Source: Ophiura sarsii (taxonomy: Eukaryota; Echinodermata; Ophiuroidea; Amphilepidida; Ophiuridae). From it: a stretch of 64,000 nt of DNA. The stretch is taken from positions 19,254,043 through 19,318,042 of the forward strand of contig CM069447.1 in NCBI GenBank assembly GCA_035610835.1, given 5' to 3'. The position numbers were made by a program, and so were the translations under genes. Below are positions 47,231-58,967 of this stretch, piece by piece (the stretch's first letter is position 1; every line of letters starts with the position of its first letter). The notes beneath the pieces are model-generated. The model was not told where the DNA came from. It saw nothing but the letters and a program-made list of their open reading frames with translations, and did no database searches.

Positions 47231-47403
47231 TCCCTTGGCATAACATTTGAGACGCAGATTATTTATTAAGAACGCAAGTTTGAACGAAACATTCATGGAT
47301 AGAATGCAATATTAAAGTAAATTATAGTTTCATGTAATACAGTATTTAAGCCTGCAGGCGATAAGAGGGCAAATTCCAGTCTGGGAGTTAGTATCCTCTA
47401 TAC

Positions 47404-47780
47404 CAGAGGTGAACAACCTTTTTGAATGAATGGGCCAGATATAAAGAGTGACACATTGACTGGGCCGCACCTAACCAAATTTTATAGCAATGACCTGCTG
47501 TTCAAACCTTTGATTCCGAAGACTTTCAAGCAATAGGTGTGTGTGATTAATAATATATCTTCACAAAAACGTAATCTCAATACAGTACAGATGACAATTA
47601 ATGGGGAAAATAGACCTACGCACGTTGAGGAACATCATTTGTGCCGATAAATGCCAAGCAGCTAGCTCGTTTTTTGGGATGATGTCAAATAGATTTTGTT
47701 TTTCTTCTTTTTCTTGAGACATCTCGCGGGCCACAAAAAATACCACTGGCGGCCCGCGGGCCGTAGGTTGCCCACCCCTG
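47404..47780. mobile_element. hAT-type MITE, ends in GGGTGGGCAACCTACGGCC
   Basis: A 377-bp element flanked by an exact 8-bp CTCTATAC duplication (47396-47403, 47781-47788). Ends are CAGAGGTGAACAACCT and, inverted, CAGGGGTGGGCAACCTACGG. The CAGGGGTGGGCAACC terminus with GGCCCGCGGGCC is familiar from hAT elements of many animals. The reading frames inside are not transposase-like. Confidence 0.93.
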
Positions 47781-47788
47781 CTCTATAC

Positions 47789-48354
47789 TTATACCTAGCT
47801 GTGTCAGATCACAGTCAGATTCAGGGGTTTTGGCTCGGATTTGTATTTTGCTCTGAAAAAATACCCGATACACACAGAGGCACACGTGTTACACTGTATG
47901 CCTCAGTTGATTCGGCATACAGTGTAGACTGTGCTCAGGTGATCATCCTATTACCTGGACTATCCAGATTAGATTTATTCCGTTAGCGCCCTCAACGGAA
48001 TAAATCGCAATAACACTGACAAAATAGTTTAGTTACTTGCAATCGCCTCCAAACGTGGACGTAGTTTAGAACTATCCAACCGAGGACGGTGTGTATCACA
48101 TTTTAATCGACATAACAAGGACGTTATTGTGTACATTTTTTTTTATTTTATTTTTTTACAAAATTGTATCTACCAACCGCGGACGGTATTGGTACCTGTG
48201 ACTGAGGACCTTATTTAAACGTGCTTTTAAATGCATTTGTGTGTTAATTGCAGCCCCATGCACCTAAGTCTAGAACTGTAGACGGGTCCACGGTTGGCGA
48301 AAGGTCCACGGTAAGATGGTTAGAATATGTTGTGTGTCCACGTTTGCCAGTGGA
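47789..48354. other. Non-genic stretch with two hairpins
   Basis: ACACTGTATGCC (47891) pairs with GGCATACAGTGT (47917), and TTATTCCGTT (47975) with AACGGAATAA (47994). They are 50 bp apart and could be small inverted-repeat units. No gene. Confidence 0.6.
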
Positions 48355-48890
48355 AACGCACGCTATCATGCGTGTTCAAAACCCATTGTGACAGTTGCCT
48401 TTTGTCTCATTCTTCCCGGTGTAGCGTTACAATTGCTAACCGGTCTTCGCGAACATTTTCTCAAATGGAAGAGGAGAAATTAATCAATAATTGTGTAACA
48501 AACTATATTTTTGGAGTTATGATAGTATATATTATCTGGTGAGTTACTTTTTGGGGACTGGATGTCACTCAATAACTTATCCTAAATGAAAAGTTTGATC
48601 AAAAACAATTGATCAATTTGACAATCTGTCACCAAGCTTAATACGACTACGCGTAAATGGTAAATACGAGAAAAGATCGTCCCTTTTGAAACATTAATGA
48701 TGTGTTCACGCGGACTATTTTTGTAATTTCTTTTCCAGGGGGCTTTTTTCACGCAGAGGACAGGTTTGAGACAAGTATGATCGAATACGTGTATAATATT
48801 ACATGAATCAATTTCCATCAAATGACAGGGTTCAACAAGGACATGGAAATGATGCATTGTGCTGTAAGACACGGGTGGGTAAAGGGTCGC
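48355..48890. repeat. Direct duplication, copy 2
   Basis: Counterpart of 46735-47230, about 1.65 kb downstream, diverged by substitutions and small indels. The hAT MITE at 47404 lies between the copies and is absent from both. Confidence 0.8.
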
Positions 48891-49224
48891 TCTTTAAACC
48901 CTTGGTGAATAAACTGCTTGAAATGTTATTGCTGAGCTCTGAGCTCTATATGAGGGGGCATTCAACAAATACCTGCAACCATTGAACATCTCTAAACCGT
49001 GACACGTGTCAGTATGATACTTAAACTGTAAGTCTTACCCCTATCTCATGGAAAATTTCAAACACGTGGGTCATTTTTATCATGTCATTTCAGTACTATA
49101 AACATCATGGTCTCTGGGCACTGAAAATTGACTAGAATCAGCATTATAAATCAAGCGCCAATATTAACACTGTTAACGCATGTATCTTAATGCATGTATC
49201 TTGGTTTATCACGATCCATACACG

Positions 49225-49505
49225 CTCTCGCAGGTTTTCTCCGGGCTCTCCGGTTTCCTCCTGCTTTCAAAATCTGTGATCAGTTATTTCGGTTATCAAA
49301 AACTTCCTTGACCCAAAGGTATTTGGGGAGCTGCATTGAAAAATGGTGGATGTTACAATCTAACTGCGGATAGGTTTGCGCTAGAAATTGGCAGCACCCT
49401 AGTTGATGCGACATGATTCTGATGATTCACCAGCAGCAAAATCACAGCGCTTTGAGCCATTTGAAAAAGGCGCTATATAAATACTGATTATTATTATTAT
49501 CATTA
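49225..49505 (+). mobile_element. SINE/LINE-type 3' fragment
   Basis: CCGGGCTCTCCGGTTTCCTCC followed by GCGCTTTGAGCCATTTG and AAAGGCGCTATATAAATACT, then ATTATTATTATTATC, is a combination I recognise from widespread animal retroposons. The simple-repeat tail gives the plus orientation. The 5' limit and target duplication were not determined. The DNA at 48891-49224 shows nothing. Confidence 0.5.
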
Positions 49506-49619
49506 TTATACCATAAACTTGTCTTTCAAATTTCCCGCCATTGTAACATTTATTTCCCTAACCAGTGCCCTGAGATCACGATAATCACAGTGCTGAGATT
49601 TAATGATAAAAATGACCTA

Positions 49620-50567
49620 CACTGAAAGCCTAAACTGGTAAGCCTGACTAGATAAAAGCTAGTCCAGATGGTGCCCATCTGGACTAGCTTTTATCTAGTC
49701 AAGCCAATTTAGGCTAGTCGCTCGACTAGCTTTTGCCTGGTTGGTCAAGCCTGCTTGACTAGTTAAACTAGTCGCTCGACTAGTTTTTGACTGGCTAAAA
49801 GCTAGTCCAGATGGTGCCCATTTGGACTAGCTTTTGCCTAGTCAGTCATGCTCGACTAGCTAGCTTTTGCCTAGTCATCGGTTGCCATGGGAAAATAGCG
49901 TGACCTCTATCTATATCAAATTCAGACCCATGAAGTATCATGCGTTGAAATTGATCTTGCTGGTTGCTCTGCGTTAAGACAGATCACCTAATCGGCCCAT
50001 TCTTTTCATCCATTTTGGAATTCTGCGAACTATCTGGTAGTTTTTACATGGTCGGCACTCGCCAGTGTCGTAGAGACGCACATGTGCCGAATTTTGCACC
50101 TGTGTTACCACATGCTTTTCATTCAGGTTTTTTCTCTGAATTCCTTTGAATCTTTGGTGGCCAAACTTATAGTTTGGCCCTTGCAGTTTGGTGTTGCAGC
50201 TTTATCATTCTTTTCATGTTTGTGTTACATATTTCCGCTAAAAAGAGAAATTTCTTCAGCGCTCAGAACAGTTGCTGTTCTCTCGATGAGGCTATGATCA
50301 ACGCATGTGCAGTTGGGATCTCAGCTTTAAACTAGTCAGTCTTCAGGTTCTCGCTTGACTAGTTCGTCGAGGCTGATTCAAAAACTAGTCCAGCACTGAT
50401 TTTATCCTAGTCAAGCATTCTCAACTAGTTGTTCCGATCATCTGAAGCTAGTCAACTAGTTTGAAGTACCGCTTGACTAGAATAAACTAGTCAAGCATGC
50501 TGGACTAGCCAGACTGACTAGTTTTAAGCTAGTCAAGCGTGTGCCCGACTAGTTTTGGTTGTGAGTG
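49620..50567. mobile_element. TA-flanked TIR element with CTAG-word arrays
   Basis: Ends are CACTGAAAGCC and, inverted, CACTCACAACC, each next to TA (49618-49619, 50568-50569). About 28 CTAG tetramers, mostly as GACTAG/CTAGTC, are packed in 49640-49880 and 50330-50560, with a word-free centre. One pair forms a strong hairpin, AAAGCTAGTCCAGATGG with CCATCTGGACTAGCTTT (49657-49692). No transposase. Size, TA flank and layout parallel the GATC element at 14083-15015. Confidence 0.85.
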
Positions 50568-50569
50568 TA

Positions 50570-51487
50570 CGTGTTCGAAATTTTCTGTGAGAAAAGAGTA
50601 AGACTAACAGTTTAAGTATCATAAGTTTATTTTACTGACACGTGTCACGGTTCAGAGAATTTCAATGGTTGCAGGTATTTATTGAATGCCCCTCGTATTC
50701 TCTAGAGCGCCAGGGGTTTGACAAACCCATTTAGTTGTGAATCTACGTCCTTGGTAAAAGGTTGCAATTTGAATCTCTTGGCGAAAACCGTTCATCATGC
50801 TCACTGTAGATTGCCGTTAATAACGGTAGACGTTGGCATGACATAGCTATGGGTTCTCAACTTTAGAAGAGTGAGAGGGGCTGATCGGAAGATGACCCAA
50901 TACTGGATATTATTAATTAAGAATGAGTGTTACACTTTTTGTGTTAGAAGGCAAAAGAAAATGGGGTTACTAGTAGTTAGTAAAATCACGTATTTTCCCC
51001 AAAATTGGGTCATTCAGTAAGAACCGCCTTATTTTTGTCAACGCCTTTTTTCTTAATGTGGGCAATCGGTGAGAGAATAAACAAAATATTCTATTGACGG
51101 ATAAAATGATAATACAGCTTTGTTCCGTAATGGGTCTTTACACTAGTCTAACTTATGAGTGTTTTACATCAATAATATACCAAGAATACTCTTACAATAA
51201 TGGGTTTAATTTTTGACTAGTTAAAAAAAAGGTGGTCATCGGGGGAGGACAGATTTAAATGGGAGAAGATACTGTTGCGCAAGAACTATTTACGCAGGGG
51301 TAATATTCTAGAAATCCAATTTACTAGGAATAAACTATTAGAAATGTTATCTAGCATGGAATTCCCAAAGACGGCGACCATGAGCAATGATTGACAAATG
51401 TCTGTGATTTCACTGCGTTGATATTCAATTTATTTTATATATTTATTGGGTTTTTCATGCAATATGTGATGCGATCTGTGAAAACTC
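50570..51487. other. Non-genic stretch
   Basis: No gene or defined repeat recognised. Confidence 0.4.
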
Positions 51488-51660
51488 GTCGGCTGCACTC
51501 CAGAATGCACTGCTGCAGCCAGAAGGCATTGCAATCATATCATACCGGTACTACTGCTTTCGGAATGCATCGCATCCACAGTTATCTGTTGCACTAAGAA
51601 TGCAAAACACTACAACTGCAATCGGATTGTAATGCATCCGATACTGCAGTCCGGAAGCGA
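51488..51660. repeat. Cluster of TGCA words
   Basis: Ten TGCA tetramers in about 170 bp, in contexts such as GAATGCA, CTGCAG and ATGCAT. It resembles the word arrays of the TIR elements, but no terminal inverted repeat was found, so it may be a fragment. Confidence 0.6.
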
Positions 51661-51752
51661 TATTTTGTTCCGAAGTTAACATTTGAATAGAGGGTCGACA
51701 CCAGGGAAAGGATATACGTGAATAACGATAAATGAAAACAAGCCGGGTGTTG

Positions 51753-51901
51753 CAGCCCTTTTATGGCAAAAGAATGTATCTTATATGTAGTTTTCTAACA
51801 GTATACTTCCTTTTAACATGATTAAAGTTAGCTTTTTTCTCCATAAATCATGTAGTGGTAAAAGTACATATAAGATACATCCTTTTGCCATAAAAGGGCT
51901 G
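51753..51901. mobile_element. MITE with CAGCCCTTTTATGGCAAAAG termini
   Basis: The left 37 bp (CAGCCCTTTTATGGCAAAAG then (A/G)ATGTATCTTATATGTA) are matched in inverse complement at the right with a single mismatch. 149 bp in total, AT-rich centre, no matching 8-bp flank found. Confidence 0.85.
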
Positions 51902-52117
51902 TACAGCGGTCGTGGAGGATGGCAATACAAGGTTAAACTAAATTAAACTCGGAATAAAGCTTAAATATATGTATTTTCGATCGTACCCCTATTCAAATGC
52001 TAACTACGGGGGAATATAACATTTTAGGCGTAAATCAGTCTAGTGAAATGAAAGGGTGGACATTCGGCTTGAATATTCAAAAGAAGAAATGTTTAGCATA
52101 GACTGACTTCTAAATTT

Positions 52118-52698
52118 CGACCATTCGTGTCGCGCCCTCGAAATTTCGTGTCGCCACCCCGAAATTTCGTGTCGCCACCCCGAAATTTCGCCCTCGAAAT
52201 CTCGACATCTAGTACAAAATCTATTATCGCGTATTTCGAGTCGGGACCCCGAAATTTGACACTCGAATTTTTTTTTTTCGCGATTCAAACCAAAAAAAAG
52301 GATCGCCCATCGCTTAACGATGACAGCAGGGAAACAGCTTACCTTTGAATTTTCTAGTTATGAAATTCAACCATAGTGTCTCGTATACCTCTACAGAATA
52401 AACCACATCAATACATTCAGCCAGCAGTTAAGTCCATTTCTTATTTTAGTTTTCTAGTTTGAAAATTATCTTAATTTATTTTGTTGGAAGTTATCAACTT
52501 AGAGCAAGTTTAACTGCTGTGCGATCACAAAAAAACATTCAAAAGGTCGAGATTTCGTGCTCGAAATGTCGGGTCGTGATGCAAACTCGGGTCGCAATAA
52601 GAAATGCGCGATACTAGGTTTCGGGGTCGCGAGTCGAATTTTCGGGGGCGCAAGTTGAAATTTCGGGGGCGCGATACGAAAATACGCGTCACGAAATG
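52118..52698. mobile_element. TIR element with CCCGAAATTTCG words
   Basis: The left part (52120-52260) repeats GTCGCCACCCCGAAATTTCG; the right part (52545-52690) carries the same words inverted (CGAAATTTCGGGGGCGC type). Outer ends are CATTCGTGTCGCGCC and, inverted, CATTTCGTGACGCG. The centre is AT-rich and non-coding. The exact ends are uncertain by some bases. Confidence 0.7.
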
Positions 52699-52804
52699 AT
52701 ACCAATAAGGCTTCGTAAAAAACTCTTCGTATGGAGGACCGTCACATTTCTTATCTCGGTATGCTAACGTAAAAGACGAGTTAGCCGATGAGTCTGCTCA
52801 TTGA

Positions 52805-53305
52805 GGGAACAGTTCCATTTGTACGCGATAAAAATTGCGAGAATGTTCCGCGACCCGATGAGTTTTTTATCAGGCCCCGATGAGATTTTTATCGCGAACA
52901 GTTGCGAGTAGCAAAGGATTATTTATCGCGAAGCGAATTACCGCTTGTTTAAATATAACGAAAGATAAGTGGTCGGTATGTAAATAGAGCTTCGGGTTAT
53001 TTATTCTAGTTGTAAGGTACAAATTCAGCATTTCATGTTTTTAGAGATAATGTTATTGATTATGGATGTTTAACGTAAATTGTATTATCCTCGTGTATTT
53101 GCTAAACAATGTCCCGCTCTATTTGCTAAACATACCCTAGGGATTAGCAGAGGCCTCGTATCGGGCCCCGATGCCCCCGATGGCTATTTTATCGGGGCCT
53201 GATGACTATTTTATCGCGAATCAACTTGAAAAACATCGTGTCCAAAACATATCAGGCCCCGATACAGTCGCGATAAATTTATCGCGTACAAATGGAACTG
53301 TTCCC
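52805..53305. mobile_element. TIR element with ATCGCGAT/ATCGGGGCC words
   Basis: 501 bp with a perfect TIR of about 28 bp: GGGAACAGTTCCATTTGTAC continuing GCGATAAA. Words such as TTTATCGCGA, ATCGGGGCC and GGCCCCGAT fill both subterminal parts (52825-52950, 53150-53290). Flanks read TTGA and TTTA, not a clean duplication. No coding sequence. Confidence 0.88.
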
Positions 53306-54059
53306 TTTAAACCATACATGATTGATTAGATTTACCCCCAATACTATGGAACTATCAGTGACTTCAATATAGTGTGGTGATACATCAGTGTGTAGAGGTA
53401 GGACTACAGGCTACACGGTACACAAATCACATAGCGAACAAGAACAGGTGGACTCAATTCCCCTGGCAGAAGAACAATATCATCGAAACCTATTCTTCAC
53501 AATTATTGCGGCAGATCGTCACGGATTTCTGTATTATTAGATGCTTAGTGGATGTATTATCTTAATTATCCAAACGAAGCCTCGAATCTGCGTCTATTTA
53601 GTTAGTTCGCGAATCTCATCGGCATTTTGTTGTTCAACCTCTTTACTTGGCGTCACCATTTAATAGTTAGTGTAATGTTCTAGAAATGAACCAATCAAAT
53701 ACGAGAAACCTTAAAAAAATATGTATGAAGTGTAATAATACCTTGTATGCTAGAGTTATATCGTAAACGATCGTATAATAAGGTCCACTATGACAACGTT
53801 ATAATAGACGCTCGAAACAGTAGACACTTGAGACGTTACGAAATTAAAGCATGAACAACTCTTCTCTGGTACCAAGGGACGGTATCAGACCACACGTCAA
53901 CCATGTCATTGGAATTCTTGTACGTTAGAAATGGTAGGTTTATCGCCTTTGTGTGACATGAAATCCCAGGATGAAATCTCACTAAAGAGCGACGTGAATG
54001 CCAGCTGCTGAAAACTAACTGTTGACATTTTGAATCAATCATAGTTGTATTCTTAATAA
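53306..54059. other. Non-genic stretch
   Basis: No gene or repeat recognised. Confidence 0.4.
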
Positions 54060-54302
54060 CGCTTTCCATGCGGCAGGCGGCTGCAGACGACATTCCAAAT
54101 GTTGACAAAATGTTTCAAAAATATCAAAATTATTTAATTTCATTACCATATTTGGAATCACCATGAGAATTGCATTGAAATAAGTACAAACATGCCTAGT
54201 ATTGGTTCAGTTATCTTTGAGGTAGACTTTGAAAGTTGGGAAAGGTTTCTGAAAAATCTGTTTTGTATATATATGGTAAAACCAATAGCCGCGTGGAAAG
54301 TG
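54060..54302. mobile_element. TTAA-type MITE, longer copy
   Basis: It begins CGCTTTCCATGCGGCAGGCG and ends GCCGCGTGGAAAGTG followed by TTAA (54303-54306). The left flank is TTAATAA rather than a clean TTAA. The interior CACCATGAGAATTGCATTGA segment is present in the copies near 3640 and 32783 but deleted from 42377-42510. Confidence 0.85.
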
Positions 54303-54361
54303 TTAAGAGGCGACGAAAAACGGCTTGTACTGAATACTCACGTCACGTCACGCCACGTCAC

Positions 54362-54522
54362 GTTTCATACTTCACACTCCACGCTGTGTTTATAAATCAC
54401 ACGATTGGTGTTTATAACCCACGTTAGTTAGTGTTAATCACACTTCACGCGATTGGTGTTTATAAATCACGTTAGCTGGTGTTAATCACACTTCACGCTA
54501 TTGGTGTTTATAAATCACGTCA
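54362..54522. repeat. Tandem ~50-bp repeat
   Basis: About three units of CACTTCACGCGATTGGTGTT followed by TATAAATCACGTTAG. Confidence 0.8.
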
Positions 54523-55456
54523 TGTTAAATCTGAAACTAATAGTATATTAGTCTCAGGTTAAATGTATCCGGGGCTGCATCCACGTACGTTTATGGAAGG
54601 TTTTACTCTACAGCATTTTGCTTCATTTAATCAATTACATACAATTAACGTTGCATATAGTCAGTGAGTGATAGTACATGTTGTCAGCGTTCTACAACCG
54701 AAGGTCGCGGGCGGCAAACCCACTTTCAAAAGTTGATCATAACTTTGAATCGCCCGGCCTCGCGGTCGTTTGTTTATAGCATTGCAGGGACTGTGTTTAT
54801 AGATTCGAAATGCAGCGTTGTACAGTAGAAGTTGTACGGGAATATTTTGTTGATAGAAAAAACCAAACAAATAAGGGACGTATTCAAGCATGCTCCATAC
54901 TTAGCTAGCTAGATTGATGATTTCAACCGGGGGGGGGGGGGGGGGGGGGGGGGGGTACTCAGATATTCAAAATAAAAATTGGCAGGCTATGTTAAACCTA
55001 AATGTCAACAAAGAGAAATGTTTATTTTATTTCAAATTGCAAGGAATTTAAAAACAAGTTAAATGTCATTATATATGTTGCAATACGTTAGCAGAAGAAG
55101 CAACTGACTCGATCATCAGAACTTATGGAGGCATCTAGTGGAAATTATAGCGCTTACTTTAACAACATCCGAGTAACTATTGATATACTATCACAAGTCT
55201 GTAGCTTGTATATTTATATCAACCAAATGTTCATTTTAAAGTATGTGTACATGTAACCTATATCCACCCAGACGACGCTGGTCACGCGTCTCTGTCGACC
55301 CAATATGGCAACGGGAGTGCACCATTTTGAAATATTTGTAACAGTCATCGCCCGGTTAATGTGGGTCCGAGTCCACTTACGACGCGTGTTGTAAACGCGT
55401 TCTTTATATTGAGCTATTTGATACCACATTGTAGCAACGATACTATGTTACCTCAT
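54523..55456. other. Non-genic stretch with G-run
   Basis: A run of about 27 Gs lies at 54929-54955. No gene recognised. Confidence 0.45.
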
Positions 55457-55573
55457 TGAAGGCCCATTCATACTCGCGTCGTTGCGTATCGGTTGACATT
55501 GCGTCAAATTTTGCGTCGATATCCGTTGACGTCAGGCGATGCCCAAAGACAGGAGTATGAACGGACCTATAGG
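55457..55573. mobile_element. Small MITE with CATTCATACTC ends
   Basis: AGGCCCATTCATACTC at the left and GAGTATGAACGGACCT at the right form an imperfect 16-bp TIR; the interior has repeated GCGTC/GCGTA words. The target duplication was not resolved. Confidence 0.55.
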
Positions 55574-55965
55574 CGGTCTTGCTGCTACATCTTAAATGTA
55601 GTATCGAAACCATTTCAAGTCGCGTTCCCAATAGGCTTTAATCCTACATCGAGTTCTGGTACTAAACAGACATAGTGGGAACGCGTCCTTGTCAGTCCGC
55701 ATAAAGCTTCTTGTTGATATGTCCACTTTCATGACTTTACATGTTCGAAGACGTACTCGTCTTTGCATACACAAGGCTGTGTCTTCCACAATTTAACTAC
55801 AGTCATCAAAAAAAGTAACTATACAGGTAATAAATGGGCTTTTAAATCTAAAAATATATATCCTACCTAAAAATATTAAATTATAAAGTTGTTGAGAAAT
55901 TTATCTTCTTTAATATGAGATATTGCACGCTAGGATGCACAAACATGTACCCCACGCACTGATTG

Positions 55966-56264
55966 TAGTGTACCTGTAATGGAAGAAAGAATGATTATCA
56001 CCTTTATAATGGGATTATACAGCTTTAAATCCACAGCTCCTTCACCAATGTTCACTACAACTGAAAAAAGTTGTAAAAATACAACAAATTTGAAAATTTG
56101 TAAAAAAAATGGATTTTTTTTCTTCTTTTTTTCTTCCACTTTTCATTTTTTTTTTTTTTTAAACTTTTTTTTAGATGTGGTTTTCTGAGGCTTGTGGATT
56201 TCAAGCTAGCTGTAACCCCAGTATAAAATGATAATCATTCATCTTTCCTATGCAGGTACACTAT
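55966..56264. repeat. Inner inverted repeat
   Basis: TAGTGTACCTG..GAAAGAATGATTATC (55966-56001) is inverted at about 56229-56264 (GATAATCATTCATCTTTCC..CAGGTACACTA). A ~225-bp AT-rich loop, with poly-T near 56110-56170, lies between. Possibly a small MITE nested in the larger element. Confidence 0.7.
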
Positions 56265-58967
56265 AATTACCTTTTGAAGATGGCAATTGAGTCACTCACT
56301 GCATGTGTGTTTCAGCAAACAGGATATGTTGTCAATCTGGATTCTGAAAGTCCAATTCTTTTTCTTCAAATTAATTTTCACATTTTCCCTCTTCCAATTT
56401 TTTTTATTTTTGTTATTTTTTAAATTGAGTGCCAAAAAATTTACAATTGGAGAAGAGAGAACATTTCCTCAATACAAAACATGTGTAGATAAGAAAGATT
56501 ATCATTCTAGGTGTTTCCATCTTGCTATGCTTATTGGGCTTACAGTTTTGCCAAGGTTGTTCATTACAAGCCCAAATGGGCCAAAACAACAACAATGCAA
56601 GGCAAAAAACCCATGCTTTACTTCCATTCAATATTAGCGCACTATTTCAAGCGGTTTACGTCATCGGTCCACATACAGTTTTGTCATGCAATGTACCGCT
56701 GCAGTCCATTGGATTGCACAGTACAGTGCCTAGCTACATTTAGAGTAACGTTGTAGGCACATAGAACATTGTGAATGATCTATACCAGTGTTATCTGGTT
56801 ATAGCTGTCTGTTTTAAGCAAGGCAGACTGCATGCTTATTTGTTCTTCATTTCATCAATGTTTCCATGATATACATGTTAATGCACCCAACAAGAGTTAA
56901 TTTGTAGCCCAACTATTTTCTCTAAGACAATAAATAAAGCTCTAATTCAAACTGATGACACAATTGGGCTATACTGGCAACCTCAAGTCCTGTTGTGTGT
57001 GTGTGTTTGACCTCTTAAAAACGGATTTGTATACAATACCAGCTAGTAGTCCTGTATTACATAACAGCTAGCTATAGTCTATAGTCTGTTCAATGTGAGA
57101 AACAGTAAGATGGAACATTACTGTAAAAGAATGATGTAAAATATCAAAGATCATGCGCTATTTTATGGCGAATAAACCATAGAACTTAATTGCATGGACA
57201 AGTTTATGATGACTAGCTAATTCACATTGCAAAATAATTATATATCATATAAATGGTCATGTTTCATATTATGTTGAATGAACTATATAGCAGGCAAGCT
57301 GGCTATATCATAGCTATTACATGTCCCTATTTATTAAATTACGCACGTGTATGCATTACTCATGTTGATACGTGTGGGGTGTACGTCAGCGGGGGGGGGG
57401 GGGGTATTCAGTGCTATTAGTAGTGGCGTACCCAGGGGGGGGGGGGGGGCCGGTGCCCCCCCCCCCCTGAAATATCCCCGTCGGTAAAAATGACCCTCGG
57501 TCGGTAGATTTGCGATTTTGACCATGCAATTTTTTTGACCGGTTATGCGGACAACTTCATCGCACCGTTCTTCCATCTAGGCTTGTATGCTCTTATTTTC
57601 TTAGATGGAGCCATTGTTTACCTCGAATGGTCATGGATAAAGGTGTACAACAGCAACGATGCATGTTCGAAAATCGATTCAACGGCATGCGTGTTTCGCT
57701 GTTATTCAGTAGGCTGATACATTGTAGCTTACACATTGTTCACCATGTTCACGCTCGGTCTTGTACAGAGATCGTTGAATTTGAACTGTGAGTCTGTGAC
57801 CCTCATTGCAAACAGTCGCTAACACAGATAAGCACACTAGCGTAAGAACGTGTATCTCATATACCTATGTCGTGTCCATGTTAATCAGTAGAAGATACTT
57901 ATATAATGTTTTGGAAATCGCTTGAAACTTTTGCGGAAGCAATTATTTAATGTGTTTAAAAACTTTTAAAAATACAGGATTTGCATTGTATTTATCTTTT
58001 ACGGACATTAAAAAATTTACAATGTAGGAGATTGACAATTTTCAGAATGTCTTAAGGTTTCCACGTCCATACATCGTCAGATTTAAGGGGTCCCTTCATT
58101 TTTGATTGGGATTCGTTAGTGAAGTTCAATATGTAAACTTACGCGTCCTACAAGAAAATGAGTGGTCCTAGGACGCGGGGACGCGCAAGAACGCGACCCC
58201 TGCTTTTTCTCTTTATTTCAGTCATAACTTTTTCAGGTTCGCAATGTTTATCGCTTACCAGGGCGGTTTTGTACTAAAAGTGGGGGAAAAAATAAAACAA
58301 AAAAGTTCATCTTCCTTCCTTTTTTGAAAAAAGTCCCGACGCTAAACATGTTTTTATTTTTATTTTGCCTAGCCTAATTCAAGCTTTACTGAGTGTTTAA
58401 ATTAATAAAATAAATCCTCAGCGTTGAAAGAACTAGTTTGATTGGGCCCAGATTTCAGATTTGAACACACATAGATCACAGAGAACTTGAGCCAAACTCG
58501 AGTATTTTGCTGGGCTCGGGAGTCGGGCTCTGGAGTCGGACTCGCGCAGTCCAGTATACGGGCCAGATTTTAGAAAAAAAAACAGAAATAAGCTTATTAC
58601 TCAAATGTGGCAATGTCCGAATTACAATGCCTGTAATGCAATGGGTTATTTTAACATAGATTTGGTAAGAAAAAAATATTATTCGTTTTCCAAAATGAAA
58701 TTCCCACCTTATTTCACCAAGTCTCGCAACACTCACTTCCCTATTCGTCGAAAGTTACTGACTGAATACACATCACTCATATTTGGGTATGCTGTCATGT
58801 ACATCCGCGTGCCTATTTTTGCTTACCGTTTTCAAAATAGTATGATTTGTTGGTTATATAATCTTGACATATATCTCAATCATATTGCCGAATATCGTGC
58901 AATTTCAAGCCTATCTTCTTATTAAAATCGTGACTTCAATGTTAAAACTATTTTAACCGAATTGCGT
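56265..58967. other. Interior of the TA-flanked element, no gene seen
   Basis: ORFs are short and T-rich without transposase motifs. AGTGGCGTACCCAGGGGG at about 57422 followed by a C-run is a familiar repeat terminus. G/C-runs at 57391-57403 and 57436-57468 account for Pro/Ala-rich frames. Confidence 0.5.

Noticed and set aside
56287..56637. 116-codon ORF as transposase remnant of the 55800-59731 element
   Set aside because: Phe/Leu-rich because of T-runs; no DDE/D spacing or helix-turn-helix motif.
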